Of a stretch of DNA of 64,000 nt, positions 23,751 to 36,993 are shown in pieces (the first letter of the stretch is position 1; each line of letters begins with the position of its first letter). Made by a program: the position numbers and the translations under genes. This DNA is from Norana najaformis (Eukaryota; Annelida; Clitellata; Crassiclitellata; Hormogastridae), in the NCBI GenBank assembly GCA_964023275.1, contig OZ029914.1:50422530-50486529 (forward strand). The letters run 5' to 3'. The notes below the pieces were generated by a model. It ran no database searches and had not been told where the DNA came from. It saw only the letters and a list, made by a program, of their open reading frames with translations.

Positions 23751-23844
23751 AAGCGTTAGGAGTTGTATATCGCTCTAGCGAATGACCTATCAGATGTAGA
23801 AACGAAATCAATAATCATGGAAAAATGTGAACATAGCAGCTTAA

Positions 23845-24000
23845 ATAAATGCATACATAAATACATACAAACACATACATACATAATTCATGCATACATA
23901 AGTGCATCCATATATACATACACACATACATGCATACACACATTTATATACACATACACATATACATACCTACATATACATACATACATACATAAAAGTG
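23845..24000. repeat. CATA/CACA microsatellite
   Basis: Imperfect ACATACAT and ACACATAC repeats over about 155 bp. No function assigned. Confidence 0.9.
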
Positions 24001-24976
24001 ACTGGCCTTATTGCCCAAATAGAGGCATAAGGTAGACTGGAAGTGCGACAACTATAATTAATTAGTGTTATTGCAATTATTATTGTTGTTGTTGATGTTG
24101 TTAGTAATAGTATCATTATTTTACGTTTCCTTCAGTTTAGGTGGAAAATACGGAGATATGATTGTCGCGATTCTGGCGTTTGCTCTGGGTACGATGTTTG
24201 CCGTTCTTTTGGAAGAAATTGCATTTCTTTTTTAGTAAGAGAAGGCATAAGATTATGTATTTAATGACACTTCAAAATAGCAGCTTTGAAACAATCAAAG
24301 AAGATTTATTTATTTTATTATTTTATTTGGATGTTGAAAGGCCCTTAAATCTTGCATCTATGTATTATATGAAAGTTCACAGTTTTAAACCTAGCTAATG
24401 TGAAGTTTCAGTTGCTCGGTATAATCGACAATTTCTGATTGCCTAGAATCTACCTGTGCTCTTCACAACTGACTTCTTATTTCGCTAATGAGTTCAATAA
24501 CTGCAAGAAGTGTGTAGTCTTCTACATTTCAAAAGCAGAGCTCAGATCTGCTTTGACAGGGTGTTAGCAAAAAGCGCTTTCGAGAAGCCTAGTGCCATTT
24601 ACTACAGTTTGGTGGTTAATGGGTTAAAATACATTGTAGCAATATTTAGAGACAGACAACGACGTGTTGCAACAGATTGAAGCATTTCCTGTTTGCTCAT
24701 AATTCTCTGCTCCTTAAAATGGCGCTTAAATGCCCTACTAAATTTCGCAAATATTTATTAGTATTTTATACGGTTTTTTAAAATTCTGACGTATTTGTTT
24801 CAGATAATGCCTAGCACGCCGTGTAAGAAAGTATCGTTTGAATTGTGAAGATGTAACCCGTTGGAAATTGGGTTTACAGAAGGACGAGAAAAGACATCGT
24901 TTCAAACTGCAAAGTACCCTGAAAGAATATCAGATAAACTGCAACAAAAACTTTTCAGCAATTTTAATTTTTACTC

Positions 24977-24977
<1 letters not shown>

Positions 24978-25009
<32 letters not shown>

Positions 25010-25046
25010 GACAGACACAGAGACAGACAGACAGACATTCAGTTGA
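24978..25046. repeat. GA then ACAG microsatellite
   Basis: A run of AGAGAG changes to ACAGACAG. It is open in two frames purely because of the repeat. Confidence 0.9.
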
Positions 25047-26233
25047 ACTGTTGTTCTTGATGAAAGTTTAACAAGCGCTGAGATAGGGATGCACTTAATG
25101 CACTCAATATTGAATATCGCAAGCCAACCAAAAAGTGTAATCTTGCCTGGTCATGTAAGAAATTAACTTTTTAAGGAAACATTTTAAGCTTTAAAGCTTA
25201 GGTAGATTTGTTCTAAATAACTTACGTTGGAATTCGCGAAGCTCTTAAAAGTTGGCCTTTGAACTATGTAATGCTTTCAGCATCAGACAAAATAGGCTTC
25301 TTCGCAGAGAGGTGTTTTAAACTCTGCCCATGTGGCCGCTCTTCTGTTGAAATGTTCCTTGTTTACACAGGCCTTAAAGCTTAGCTAAATAACGACGTAA
25401 GCAATTTTACATAGACCCTGAACCTTTTGAGCTGCTTGAATCATTCATCGTGGACGAAACTGGCCTATCGATCTGCGTATCAATATTAGACCTATACAAT
25501 TAGGCCAGGACGAAATCAGTCACACAGTCAAGGTGAGTGTTGCTTAAAAACGCGACATCTATACCTCAAATTCTCAAAATTGCTGCAGCAATACTTGCAC
25601 AAAGGGCAAACACCGCATTCATTGCAGTCACAAATATTTTGTTGTTATTTTGAGGCATTTGTCAAGCATCAGTTTAACTTTAGCCTCGCTGAACTCTAAG
25701 AAAACTGCAATGTTTAGTGCCCACGCAAGTACTTGGCTATTTATTTAGCGCCTTCAACAGGCTTTTCAATTTTTAATCCATATCGATATTATTTCAGTTG
25801 ATGTCTAAAGTTGTATGAGCTTAATTGCAGCAAATTTGGATTAAAAATTAAACTTATTGTACAATATTTTCTGCTTCAGCTTGAGATCAACGAGGAAGCT
25901 TAATCCACAGATATTTGTCCGCATACGTTTGATGCACTTAGGCATACTAGTACATGGACAATCACTGCAGAAATTCCAATAGAAGCTCTTGCCTTATTGT
26001 AAGATTGCGTTGCATATTTGCGTATGAATAAGCCTAGGCTGATTTCGTTTAGCCTGAGACGCCGTCTACTCAGGCATCATTTACAATATATTGTTGGATC
26101 CTTCATGTACACGATATTGACAACGACGTGCCTACACAGTAAACATTGATTTCGAAAGCGGTTGGTTGAGAAAGACGCAATTAAATGAACAGCAGTCGTT
26201 TGACATGAGAACTTCGCTCTACTGATTGAGAAA

Positions 26234-29200
26234 ATGCACCCAAAAGAATTAAAAGCGTTTTGCCAACATCGACTCATCGTGATTGAACTGCTGCTCCTTG
26301 TTACGGTTACAGGTATTCTGGATTTAATTGTTATCTAATGATTTCTTGTGCGGAATAAATATGTTTAAATTGATTAACACCAACGATAGGAACTTATCAT
26401 TATAACAACCTGTTAAATTTAAACATCAAAACATTTTATTAAGTTGCTACAGTTAAGTGCGGTTACAGTCTTAGTGGACCTTCTGGATATTGAAGACTGC
26501 GGCTTTGCTTTGTGCCATCGGTGTATGCCTTGTGCATTACACCGTGCGATAGAAGTTACTAATTACAATTACCGCAGACATCGTTTGATAGTAGTCTGAT
26601 GTGTGATCAGTCTACAAGTCTAATTCAAGCTAAAAGATATTTATGAAGCGAAAACAATGAAAGGCAAATGACTCAACCCTAAGTTACCACATATGTGTGA
26701 TAGTCAGAAAAAACAGTGCAGAAAGTGCGACAAATCCGAAAAGCGATAGTGAAATTATAAAATGGTGGGGGTTAAAATGAATAGGTCTATAATTATTAGT
26801 TTGAAACATGTCGTCATCATAGTCTGTTGGAAAGTTACCCTACGATAGTATACATAAGTTTGTACTTATAGTCAATATTCATATATTGTAGTTAATGTAT
26901 ATAAATTCCCCATAAAGTTAGTTTCTGAATTACAGATCGCATTTATTTCAGTCATATGATGGTGCATTTTAAACACAGACGCGAATGCTTGCATTACTCC
27001 GAAACGGTTCATGAACCCATTCAGCAACTTTATAACCCCTTTGGTTGCCCTTCCTGGTTCGTCGAATGTCCATATTGAAATCGCTGTTGTATAGCTATAG
27101 TAGTACAGTCCATGTCAGACTATGCCTTTTCAAGGGGCGCCTTCTATTAGCCACACTAATAAGCCTAGGCATGCATATTAAGCAAGCAGTTTGAGATGCA
27201 CGCAATTTCACTTTAGCGCTAGCTGTTGGTTTTGTTAGTTCAGCGGGCACCCGTAGATCTCTACAAACTGCAGTTAGTCTGCACTGGGCCTACAAGTGAC
27301 CTAACTGAGATAAGCAGATAAACAGTTTAAGGCACTTGAAATTTAACTTTATTAACAGCTTCCGTTGATAAGCAATTGATAAGCATTGAGCTGTTGTGCT
27401 ACAGGTTTTGGGTCAGCTATTACATCATACGATTCTATACAACACTTTTCCTACTCCACCGCTGTCCAAAAGCTGTTGAAACAGGCACCCAGATACACAT
27501 TTACAGATGTGTAATAGTTCAGATATGAACAATATTATTAGCTTTTCATAATGAAATGTGAGCAGATGGACTCAAAATTGTCAACTAAAACTCCTTGAAG
27601 TATGCTGTTGTTTAGGTGACAATTTTTAATTTGTGCTTTTTGCAAAATATTGCGAAATAAAACTTATGATTTTTGGCTAATTAACTTCAGTGTCCTCTAT
27701 ACAAAAAAACTTGACTACAGATATTAATATATTACCGCCTAACTGCCTAGAGTAAAATTAAGTCCTCTCAATGAATGCATCTTATACATAACGAAAATGC
27801 AGATATTAACACAAATGACCGCGGGATAGTTTTCCGGAAATATTTGTCCTTTCCTTATATCGTAGACTTTATAATCACCACAGAAATTATTTATCTTGTA
27901 AGGCAACACTTTTGTATCACTGCATCAATAGTATGGTCTGCTCCAAATTACCAAAACGTCCTGCGTTCATTTGTCAAATTGCAACATTAAAATTGGTCTT
28001 GTTGAGACTCAAAGTCGCCGATAGCAAGCTATAGTATAGGTCGATTTTGATAAATACAGTCACTTAGTTCACAAAACTTAACCTTGCATCGAACAGAGCA
28101 AAGTTAGCCTACTATCAATCTTATCCCGAAAAATCTGATTTTCAGCATCACATAACATAGAGCAACATTCAACAGAAATAGCCAATGCGCACAGTATTAT
28201 CGAATGGACAGTTGACTGCTAACTGCAGTCAATACGTTGCATCTGTATTCTGTATACAGGCGTACTATTAATTCACTAGTTGTGAACAGTTGCTTAGTAA
28301 TGAGTTTTTAAAACAGAATTTAGAAAATTAAAATTCCTTCAGATATGAACTTCAGAAAAAAATTAACTATTGATGTCCTGATTAACTAACTATTCAGTTC
28401 CAGTTAAATAAATTGCACTGTTTTCTATGAACTTGATGTATGTATGTACAATCGTTAGCCTTGCAATAAACTGTTATCATATTATGTTATATCATGCTAT
28501 AGTAACTTGTGTCTGGCTATATATAACTTAATACCCCTAATTAAACCCCAGAGTTTACTACTGAAAGCAAGTATCTGTAAATTTATGGTTATCATTAGTT
28601 ACTGCTTTTACTGATTAGGCAAATTCCTATAAAATTGCTGCGATTTGTAGCAGTCTATGGAACATTATAGTAGGAGTGTGGTATACTTGGTCCTGTGCTG
28701 GATTTCTCGTCTATTTCAGAAGCCATAGATAGAATGGTTGAATGTCCAGCGAGTGGGCTCTATGCAGTTGGCTGATGTTGAGTTATCTGTCTATCCAGTA
28801 AAGAACTGTAGTTATCTCTCGTCACCAGAGGCAAATTGGCTTCATATGCTGAATCATTTCTAGCATCACNNNNNNNNNNNNNNNNNNNNNNNNNNNNNNN
28901 NNNNNNNNNNNNNNNNNNNNNNNNNCATGAACTACTCATCTGAAACAGATGTCAATTTGTTCCATTTCTATGAATACAGTTCTCACAGTTCTGAATGTGG
29001 TAGGATCATGTCTTATTATGCAAACTAGTATTTATAAAAAAAGTAATTTAGAATAAGATAGGGATCTTTGCAATGCAACAAGCTGAGAAATTTAAGCGAT
29101 TCTAAATCGATTTTATATTATATCTTTTATATCTTCTGCAACTAATATTATCTACGAATAGTTTCACTGAATACTTTGTTTTGTTTACAAAAAGCATTAG

Positions 29201-30225
29201 CATTCAAAAAATGTCGCGATTCAGTAAGATCGGTTTTTTTCGGAAACTTGAGCCATGAATTTTATGCTGCTGCAAATCGCTTTCAAATTCTGTTTTGCAA
29301 ATAGTAGCATCGAGAAACAGTCTCATTATTACAAACTGGCTAAACACTGTCTTATCCACCATGGACAGCTTCTTTATCTCCTGACTAGGGGTTCGGGTTG
29401 GTGCGTCAGCGGTTGGTGCCTTGTGCATCAGGCACCGTCCTTATAGAGGTTACTCATTATTATGATAAGCTTCCACAAATATAAGTAAAACTGCGAGTTA
29501 CAGAACGTTGAGAAGATTAGAAGCCGCGACATAAATTCGCAACTACATACTTTATCTATATGGTTGAAAGTTGACCACCTAACCTAACGGAATCTGAAGC
29601 AGAGTTCACCTTATTTTTAACGAAATGTCTATGTTTTAGGTAATTCAAGCAACCTTGTCGCTTTAACAGTGTCGTCCATAGTATTCTGTGTAGGTGGCTC
29701 CCTTTTGACCGTCCTGTTCATAGGATGTTTGATGAAGATAAAATGGTTGGTTATCAATCTCATTTTATAGCCGTTATATTATGTTTGATGCATTTTGCTG
29801 TTACTGTTATAATTACAACATATCCATGATGTGGTAAACTTCTTGTTCCCTTTCTTCGCACCTCGTCAAATCACTTTCGTACCTTTTCAATGGTGGACCA
29901 TGCTTTTACTAAATCTCTTCTAAAATATTCACATTCATTGTTCAATATTCTTGGTCCTGCGTTCTTATCCCGTAATAAAAGTGCAGTTTGTTGTTAAGCC
30001 ATACAAATCGTAAGGAAACCCAGCTATTTTGTTGGATCACTGCAGTATATTGCATACCGTCAAAAGCATGCACCTGAAGACAAAATGTTGACGTAATCCC
30101 ATAAAATGTTAGTTTCTTTTAAGGATATACATAAGTTTCAATTTTTTCGATCTTGTTACGTTTTCATTTGCCATAGCTTCCGGAAGAAAGTGCGCTCACT
30201 TTTACCGAACCGGCCACTCCATTGA
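26234..30225 (+). CDS. IgSF receptor C: signal peptide, spacer, membrane segment, short tail (gapped)
   Basis: Exons: 26234-26312 (signal peptide MHPKELKAFCQHRL then IVIELLLLVTVT, phase 1), a spacer exon interrupted by the gap and ending at 28999, 29640-29745 (membrane) and 30177-30225 (tail, TGA). The spacer end NYSSETDVNLFHFYEYSSHS matches receptor D, which has DYSAGTD, FYFYENSAHSS. Both have donor GTAGGA. The membrane exon has FCVGGSLLTVLFIGCLM, and both C and D use the donor GTTGGT in phase 2. The tail is basic (FRKKVRSLL) and short. V and second Ig exons, present in D, are not seen between 26313 and 28869. They may be deleted or hidden in the gap. Confidence 0.7.
28870..28925. other. Assembly gap (56 N)
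   Basis: Run of N within the spacer exon region of receptor C. The true missing length is unknown and could include Ig exons. Confidence 1.
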
Positions 30226-31780
30226 GAAACATACGACAAACTGGTTTCTGCAGATCAATACGCTGATGAAAATTGCATAAGTCAGCTGTCGAAATAGCTT
30301 GCGTATTTTTGATTTTGTACTTTTAAATACAATAGAAGTAAAATAGTGTAAATATTTAGTCTGTGATTATCTAGTTGTCGCCAAGACTCTAGAGCCAGCT
30401 ATCATTTTAGCGATCCTCCCTTTAATTTGCGTTTGTATTTATTAAACTAAGCTGGGAACAGCTTTTTTACCTACAAAGTTAGTGTATAGTTGTTCAGTGT
30501 AGTTCGTTTGTAGTAGTAGAATTGTGTATAGATGCAGAAGTTAGTATAGTTCAGTAGGAAGGCCAACATATAAGAGTAATAGCTAGACTTTTAGATCATG
30601 GCCAACTTAAGTAGGAACCTGGGTTTAGTAAATCGTATAGGACTCTACCACGCCAACATGACGGATTATAGCCTACACGACGAATTTACGAAAGGATTAA
30701 TCTGACATTACAGAGCAAATTTGAAAATTCAACATTGGCTGATGTCAGCAAGCAGCCGACAACTGTAATGGATGGTTGGCAATGGTCATGTGCAGATCAG
30801 CGATGACGGTTGGCCGCCATTGAAGACCAAACGAACTTTTATTGTATAAGAGGAAGTTTTCTGAGTTCAGTCGGAGAGATACGTTCTTTGGTGCATGTTG
30901 GTACAGACGTGAAAAAACACATTCGAAAACCTCCATCAGTACGTTTGTTTTTTGCGTGCGTGTGTGTTTGAGGTCGAACGTTCTTTAACTTCGATCATCA
31001 TTCGCGTAAGAAGTTTCCTTAGTGTGTAGGAACTTCGAAAGAAACTGGGATTTACCTGTGTTCGGAAGCGGCGATAGTCGTATCGAACTGTGTTTGTATC
31101 GACAAACTTTTCGATCGATAAAGTTAAGCGAGCTGCAATACGCGATTGGGCTTTGAAGAGAGAGTAAACGGACACCTCGTCTGTTTCGTCGTTCAGAGGG
31201 GCCTGGAAATTCAACAGTTCATCGGCTGGAGGGAAGAAAATTAAATTACCTCTTTTAATTGGCTTAGCTAACTTCGTAGTTGGCCTGTTGCAGTCGTAGG
31301 ATGAAGTAGTTGTATTTATTTTATTTTATTTATTTAAAGCACTTGTAACGCGCGCAATGTCAGTAAACCTGTATCTGAGGCGCGGATGTATATTCGCTAG
31401 GGCCAAGATGGAGTCATGCAAAACCCAGGATGGAGTAGTGAGTGATGTTAGTTTAATTGAACTCAACATACTATCTTGACTGATAGTTTATTTCAATAAT
31501 AAAATTGTTTTAAACTTAACAGTAAGTTTGAACGAGCCATCATTTCATCAAGATCAAATTCAACGTTTAAGATTGATAAGATAAGACTTGAGATAGATGT
31601 ACTTTGACAGAAATCTTTAGTCATTTACATGTACCCTTTCCCAAGGACCTATAACTAAAAGAGAGGTCACGCCATCTAGGGATTGTGATTTAAGTTACAA
31701 ATTGTCACAAAGGTAGAGATTTCTCAGGGTACAACCGGTAGTAGCCCGAAAGGATTGCTACATTTTTAAGGAACCGGTAC
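30226..31780. other. Unassigned sequence after receptor C
   Basis: Not present in the paralogous region after receptor D. Two adjacent minus-strand open frames (30745-30936 and 30936-31214, the latter containing DYRRFRTQVNPSFFRSS) have no family I recognise. CG-containing stretches and a TTTATTTTATTTTATTTATT run near 31320 suggest an old retroelement or LTR, but no terminal repeats were found. Confidence 0.35.
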
Positions 31781-31899
31781 AATCATGTTAGTAAGCTTAA
31801 CGGGTTGTGGATCGATTTTATTCTTGCAAATTGCAAAGTTTTTTTATATTATTAAAGTAAAGCCCCATGTCCCATCATGGGACTTACGAGAGATGCTCG

Positions 31900-32150
31900 T
31901 TTCCTTTTCTTTGATCAATGAGCCAACAGCAGGCAATTCCCATAATTCTGGATGCGGGGACAAGGCACTGCAGAACTTCCCGTTTGTTTCCAGTTCCCGC
32001 AAACTACTTGCCCTGGACTTTACACATAGTCCGTTCAGCAGGTTCGAGCCGTAACCGTTAGGTCACAGAGATGTTACGGACTGGTTCGAGCCTGCTGAGC
32101 GGACTCCGTGTAGCGACCCCGGGCGACTTTTGGTACTATTGAATTAATTA
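31900..32150. repeat. Head-to-head pair of SINE-like repeats (family 3)
   Basis: Two inverted copies meet near 32060: GTCCGTTCAGCAGGTTCGAG on one side, and GGTTCGAGCCTGCTGAGCGG on the other. GGTTCGAGCC is B-box-like. Other copies: 9150-9260, 49860-49990 and 56440-56570. Confidence 0.6.
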
Positions 32151-32957
32151 GCAAATTATGCTAACGATAGCTATATTTCCGAAAAAGTAAAATGGTATTC
32201 TCGAAAGTGTTGTTAGCAGTGCATAATAACACATACATATTGAGACTAAAGTTACGTTGCACCGATTCACAGCTCCATTGCAATGGCTTAACGTGTTTGC
32301 TAAATGTTTTTACATAGTTCTAATGCATGCCAGAAAATAACATTACTATATTAATCACTGCTATGGTTCATAAAGCTAAGTTTCAAACTAAAAGTGTGAA
32401 AAGTCATTCCATTTTCTTTGTAACTCTAAACAGAAAACAAAATGAACGTTCCAATTTGGTAACATAAACTTTAAATAACCCCATAAACACGTGAGTGCGC
32501 AAACATTCATCGTGAGATTTCCTATTTCGCATTTCCACAGCTTTTGGAACTAGCAAAATTATCAGTCTGGGATTAAGTCTTGGGAATACACCACTGATAT
32601 AAACTTTTTGAATAACCATCTGAGATAAATTAATCTATCTTAACCTTTATATTTCATATTTATTAAACTTTCTTAATTATTGACTAGTCACTTTGCAAAT
32701 TTCACATTTAATACCGTTCGAGAAGATTACACACAACTGAATAAAGCTCCAGTGACAAGTGATTAAAGTCAATTGAAATGTACAATACAAGTGGCGCAAA
32801 GACACGTGTATTCCAAACCTATACTGGCTTTCTATTTCTACTAATGCATAAATGGTGGCCATATTAAAATCTAAGATTGAATTTCTGAATATTGCTCGTA
32901 GTCCGATGCTTCGAGGCTACTTTGGAAGGTTGCAAATCAGGTTTTGTTTGTATGCAG

Positions 32958-33026
32958 ATATAGATTTAGCAAATATCCACTTGTTTGCGTGTTTTTATCG
33001 CATCCAAATTCTCTTGGTTCATCGAG
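32958..33026 (+). CDS. Orphan phase-1 exon candidate with conserved partner
   Basis: 69 nt between TATGCAG and GTAAGT, phase 1 to 1, reading DIDLANIHLFACFYRIQI. The paralogous 53392-53463 reads DLDLAKNIHFSASLYRIQI, 72 nt, also between AG and GT. The two differ by an in-frame triplet, which suggests selection on coding. The hydrophobic centre might be a membrane-proximal segment. It is not attached to any gene I can trace. Confidence 0.4.
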
Positions 33027-33450
33027 GTAAGTAGTCTCTAATGACAATAAGTTCTATTTTTGCAGTTTGTTTCTGAATAAACGCACGCTACAGTAGAATT
33101 TTTACACAGATGTGTTCCACAAGGTTCTAATCTTTTCTGAAGTTATCCTGTGATTTATTCCACAGCTTTCATCTTAATTTTCTTGATCTCTAACTTTTCT
33201 ATAATTTCTCTATCTTAAACTATGAGCATCAACTTAGCATCCATAGAAAATTTATCGCTTGCTAATTTGTAATGTAAATATAATTATAAATTTATATAGA
33301 GCCGTATAAAGAGAAATTAATCACAGGTTTTCGTGCTGCGATGAACTTCATCATTTAAATTTTCATGTACAAGAAACAAATATTGTCACAGTGGCGCTAA
33401 AGAAGTTTTCAGATTATATTTCTTAAAACTCACCGTGTCATCATTTACAG

Positions 33451-34534
33451 GACTTGCCTCGCTTGCGTTGCCTACAAAGGGCATCACTGATGGTACGTCG
33501 ACTACTACAAAATTTTAAAGCAGACATAGTGGAATTATACTAGGAATAGCAGTAAAAAGCAACTTTAAAATAGAAAACAGGATGGTATATCCGGCAATAT
33601 CAAAGGAACTTATTAGTTAGCAAATTACTGCCTAAAAAACTGACTATGTAATATTGCATAAGAAATTCATACCAGGCAGACTTTCTCACATGCATTTGCC
33701 TATCGTGTAGTCTGTGTTTAGGTTATACCAATATGCAACTTGAGAAATGGTAACAACAAATACTATGAAAATATAACTCCCCACTGCAAAAGGTATACAA
33801 TTTCAATGACTGCTAAGCAAGGTTTACTAAGAAAACATTTCCTAATTCATAACAAAATGACATCAGCTTCGTTTAATTACTACATTACTATGAGAGCGAT
33901 TAATTAAATTGTTCAGCTGTTTTCAATTAATAATACTAGAGTCTGTATTGCAATCGTTTAGGCCTCTCGTGTCACTGTTAAAGCCAATAGTTTAGAAAAT
34001 CTTATGAAATCATTAAGCGGATTTCTTCAATATTACTGTTGAATAATTTTTGTCGAAGGAAGTTCCAACCTTAATCAGGTTTCATCAACTTTGCATGAAT
34101 AGGCTTTTGCGGTTGTGGAACAGGACTAGCCACACCTTCTAGAGTATAGAAAACACAACTCATAAACGTTTTCATTGACTATCACCTATTAACGCTAGAA
34201 CGCTCGTCAAATGAATATCGATACTAATGAGCTACAAATAACATCACTGAAATTTAGAAAAATAAATAAAACTTATGGATTACACTTTAACACCATTTAG
34301 GTTGACGTAGGCAGCGCGTCCTTAAGTTGCATATTAAGTATCTAGAGTACTGACTGTTTGAATAAATACCACTATGGTATAGTTAACGACCACTGGTGAA
34401 AGAATTTAAATTGACATCCAAAAAGTATTAAGTCTCGCTTTGCAGATGCCAATAAGACAACAGAGGAAATATTACCTCCTTGCCCTCGTGATTTGTCTTC
34501 AATACCCGACGATGTGTCATCTAAACCACCTTAA
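33451..34534 (+). CDS. Orphan tail exons (phase 1), terminal exon with stop
   Basis: Exon 33451-33492 (42 nt, GLASLALPTKGITD, AG/GT, phase 1 to 1) can splice to 34446-34534 (DANKTTEEILPPCPRDLSSI, stop TAA), giving an uninterrupted acidic, proline-containing C-terminus. The phase matches the receptor tails, but no tyrosine motif is present. Receptor C cannot splice straight in, because its membrane exon ends in phase 2. These may be remains of another receptor or chance exons. The partner block lacks this segment. Confidence 0.35.
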
Positions 34535-34988
34535 AATTGCATCCTTTGAAAGAACAAACTGGGCGCAAACGCTGTTTCAGATCGGTCTGTGAAAAAGTGC
34601 AACCGACATGTCTACAATGTTAGACCTTGCTTGTTTTCTACAACCATTCAGACTTGCTTTTTGAATTATACAGACTATTGAACATAACCGTTGTATTACC
34701 GGTAACACAGACTACCTTTGTAAAAACTGGTTCGTTGTCAGTCACTGAGTACAGACTAAGACTTCTATGCTCTTTTTGTTTATATGTGAAGCTTTTTGTT
34801 GAAACACATAATCAGCTTCCATACTTCAGCTTCTTTTTCATGATATTTTACAATAATTATGTAGAAATGTTAGCTTTTTATATCACGTTGATACAGGCAT
34901 CTTGAGCTCGTTGCCAATATATGTTAGAAAAAACAGCACAAACATCTAGCCCAACTATGCTCAAGTTCAACCTTGATGCTTCAAACTG

Positions 34989-35040
<52 letters not shown>
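34989..35040. repeat. ATT trinucleotide microsatellite
   Basis: Seventeen ATT/TTA units without interruption, followed by two nearby copies of GGGCAATCGAATG. Confidence 0.95.
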
Positions 35041-36011
35041 GGGCAATCGAATGTAAGTAGTTAGGGCAATCGAATGCACGCAAGGGTTTTGGAAGAGTTT
35101 ACAATAATAGAAGATTAGCTGGAGCAGAAGGAGAGACAACTCAATCATGCCAGAGCAAGACGAAAGAGAAGGATTTTAAGAACTGCCCTCAGTTAAGCAG
35201 GGTATACCGTTTACTGAAAATTTGCAAAATTAAATATTAGTCAGGAAGATAAAGAGGAAATATACATTTGCTCCAAGCCGATGAGCTTGTAACACACTTT
35301 AATTACGCATCTTAACCTGATGCTGATAGTAGAACAGATTTTGGCTGATCCTACTATGACACCAAATGTTGCTAAATTTAATGTTGGTCAACTATGGAAT
35401 GGAAGATTTATTCTACATTTAAGATCGCGCATTTGACTACTATGGTAACTCAGCAAAATCGCGATTAAAGGTTTCCCTGTTATACATGCATTTAACTTGT
35501 TTAATCTGACAAAGAATCTCATCTAAATTTCTTTTCCTTATTTCAGCTTAATATACAGATTTACATGGAAATATACATGCAATATATGCACCTTTACATG
35601 CAAAATGCAAAACTCTTAGTTCTAATTACCTTTTATTATTACAAACAGCAGAAGTATAACCTTGTCAATCACGTTTAGTATGTAGGACACGTCTCCGATA
35701 GAAAAGAAGTACACACAGACTTATATTCATCTCTGTTGCCCTGTCTGCTGCAAGCATACACAACGGACTTACTAAAAAATTGCTGCAGGCTAATTTGCTG
35801 TTTGTTTTGAGCATTGGTAATAACTTAGGCAAATTAAATCTACTTTCTGTTTCTGACTATATGTCGCTATATTTGCTGTTTTCTAAATAAACAAAATAAA
35901 AGCAAACGGATGCACTTACAATGGTTGAATTTTAAAATATATCTAAAACGATCTATTCCTCGAATTTCAAACGCTGAAAATGTTTTTATTATTATTTAGT
36001 AACTTCTATAG

Positions 36012-36118
36012 CCCCACGTCTAATGCACAAAACATCAACCGATGGCGCAATCAAGTTCATACCTATAAGGTCATTCTGCCGAGACAGACATGCTGTAGTG
36101 GACAAGCCAGATGAAAAG
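36012..36118 (+). CDS. Candidate internal tail exon (phase 1 to 0)
   Basis: Between TTCTATAG and GTAAGT, 107 nt reading PRLMHKTSTDGAIKFIPI and ending VVDKPDEK. Phase 1 to 0 is the same unusual combination as exon 8798-8862. The homologous sequence at about 54833-54959 has stops in this frame, so only one copy could be functional. Confidence 0.3.
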
Positions 36119-36993
36119 GTAAGTTTTGGGCCTAGACCGAAACGACACAACACAATGCGCAGAACGAACAAATATTTCCTAAATTTAGGTAAAAATCAAC
36201 CGAAAAAGCTCGTTCTCCAAGAACAAGCACTTCTAGTTTTTAGAACAATAATAAAGGCAATCGGATGACCTTGTTGAATGCTGATAAGACAGAGGAATAA
36301 AGAATGATTTCAATTACTGTGTTTGGCTACAATTCAATGTTTTATAAACCATAAATCTCCATTTAATACAGATTCTGTACTAAACAGGAAGCCAATGCAG
36401 TTATTTAAGTACAGAGGTTACATATCACAGTTTGGTCCATTGCTATAATATAGTGTAGTGTATAGTGTATTATATCGTAGTGTATATGACTATGACTGAA
36501 TAATTTGTGACAACCAGGAATATAAGCAAAATTCTAAATTAGAAAAATCACCACTAATAACCATTTATCAGGGAATTGAGGCTCCAAAGAGAAAGCACGA
36601 GGTTATGAAAGATAAACCGATGATCAGCCACGACATTTGTGCAACAGTTTTGCAACTACTAGACAGCATATGCTTTCTGTTTCTCATCTAGTGAGCAAGT
36701 CCTTTCAAATACTCAATAATGATAACTTACTGAATAACATGGTAGAGTGAAAATAAGACAGTTTCCATTTTTCGGCAGTATCGTTCATATGTTTAATACA
36801 AAGAAAGTCGAACCAACACCTGCAATTTTCGTCATCTAGCTTTCGGTGACCGTTTTTGTAGCGCTTGCAAAGTTCTCATTGTTTACTTTTCTTAGAAGCA
36901 AGATAAAAGCCGTAGATTGTACATGAAGTTATAACAACGCCAGACTTGACGAAAGTGTTCACTCCAAAAGCATTTAAATCAACTGATGCTTGG

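Larger units (their letters stand above)
22660..26233. other. Intergenic: repeats, no recognisable gene
   Basis: Contains repeat family 1 copy 2 (23555-23750), a CATA-type microsatellite (23845-24000), a GA/ACAG run (24978-25046) and GATTAGATTGGATT-type degenerate repeats near 22730-22850. Open frames in the microsatellites are artefacts. No exon with family motifs seen. Confidence 0.5.
32020..36990. repeat. Segmental duplication behind receptor C (partner 49865-55900)
   Basis: Colinear with 49865-50187 and 52817-55900, same orientation, continuing on both sides of the LINE at 37004-38266. Anchors: TGGTATTCTCGAAAG, ATCCTGTGATTTATTCCACA, CTTTATCGCATCCAAATT-type sequence, TTAGTTCTAATTACCTTTTA and GTTCATATGTTT. 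About 2 kb (33430-35390) has no counterpart in the partner. Confidence 0.85.

Noticed and set aside
23763..24035. Tyrosine/threonine-rich frame
   Set aside because: Produced by the CATA microsatellite.
30745..31214. Gene of two adjacent minus-strand frames
   Set aside because: No recognised motifs or splice sites, and no counterpart in the paralogous block. Kept only as unassigned sequence.
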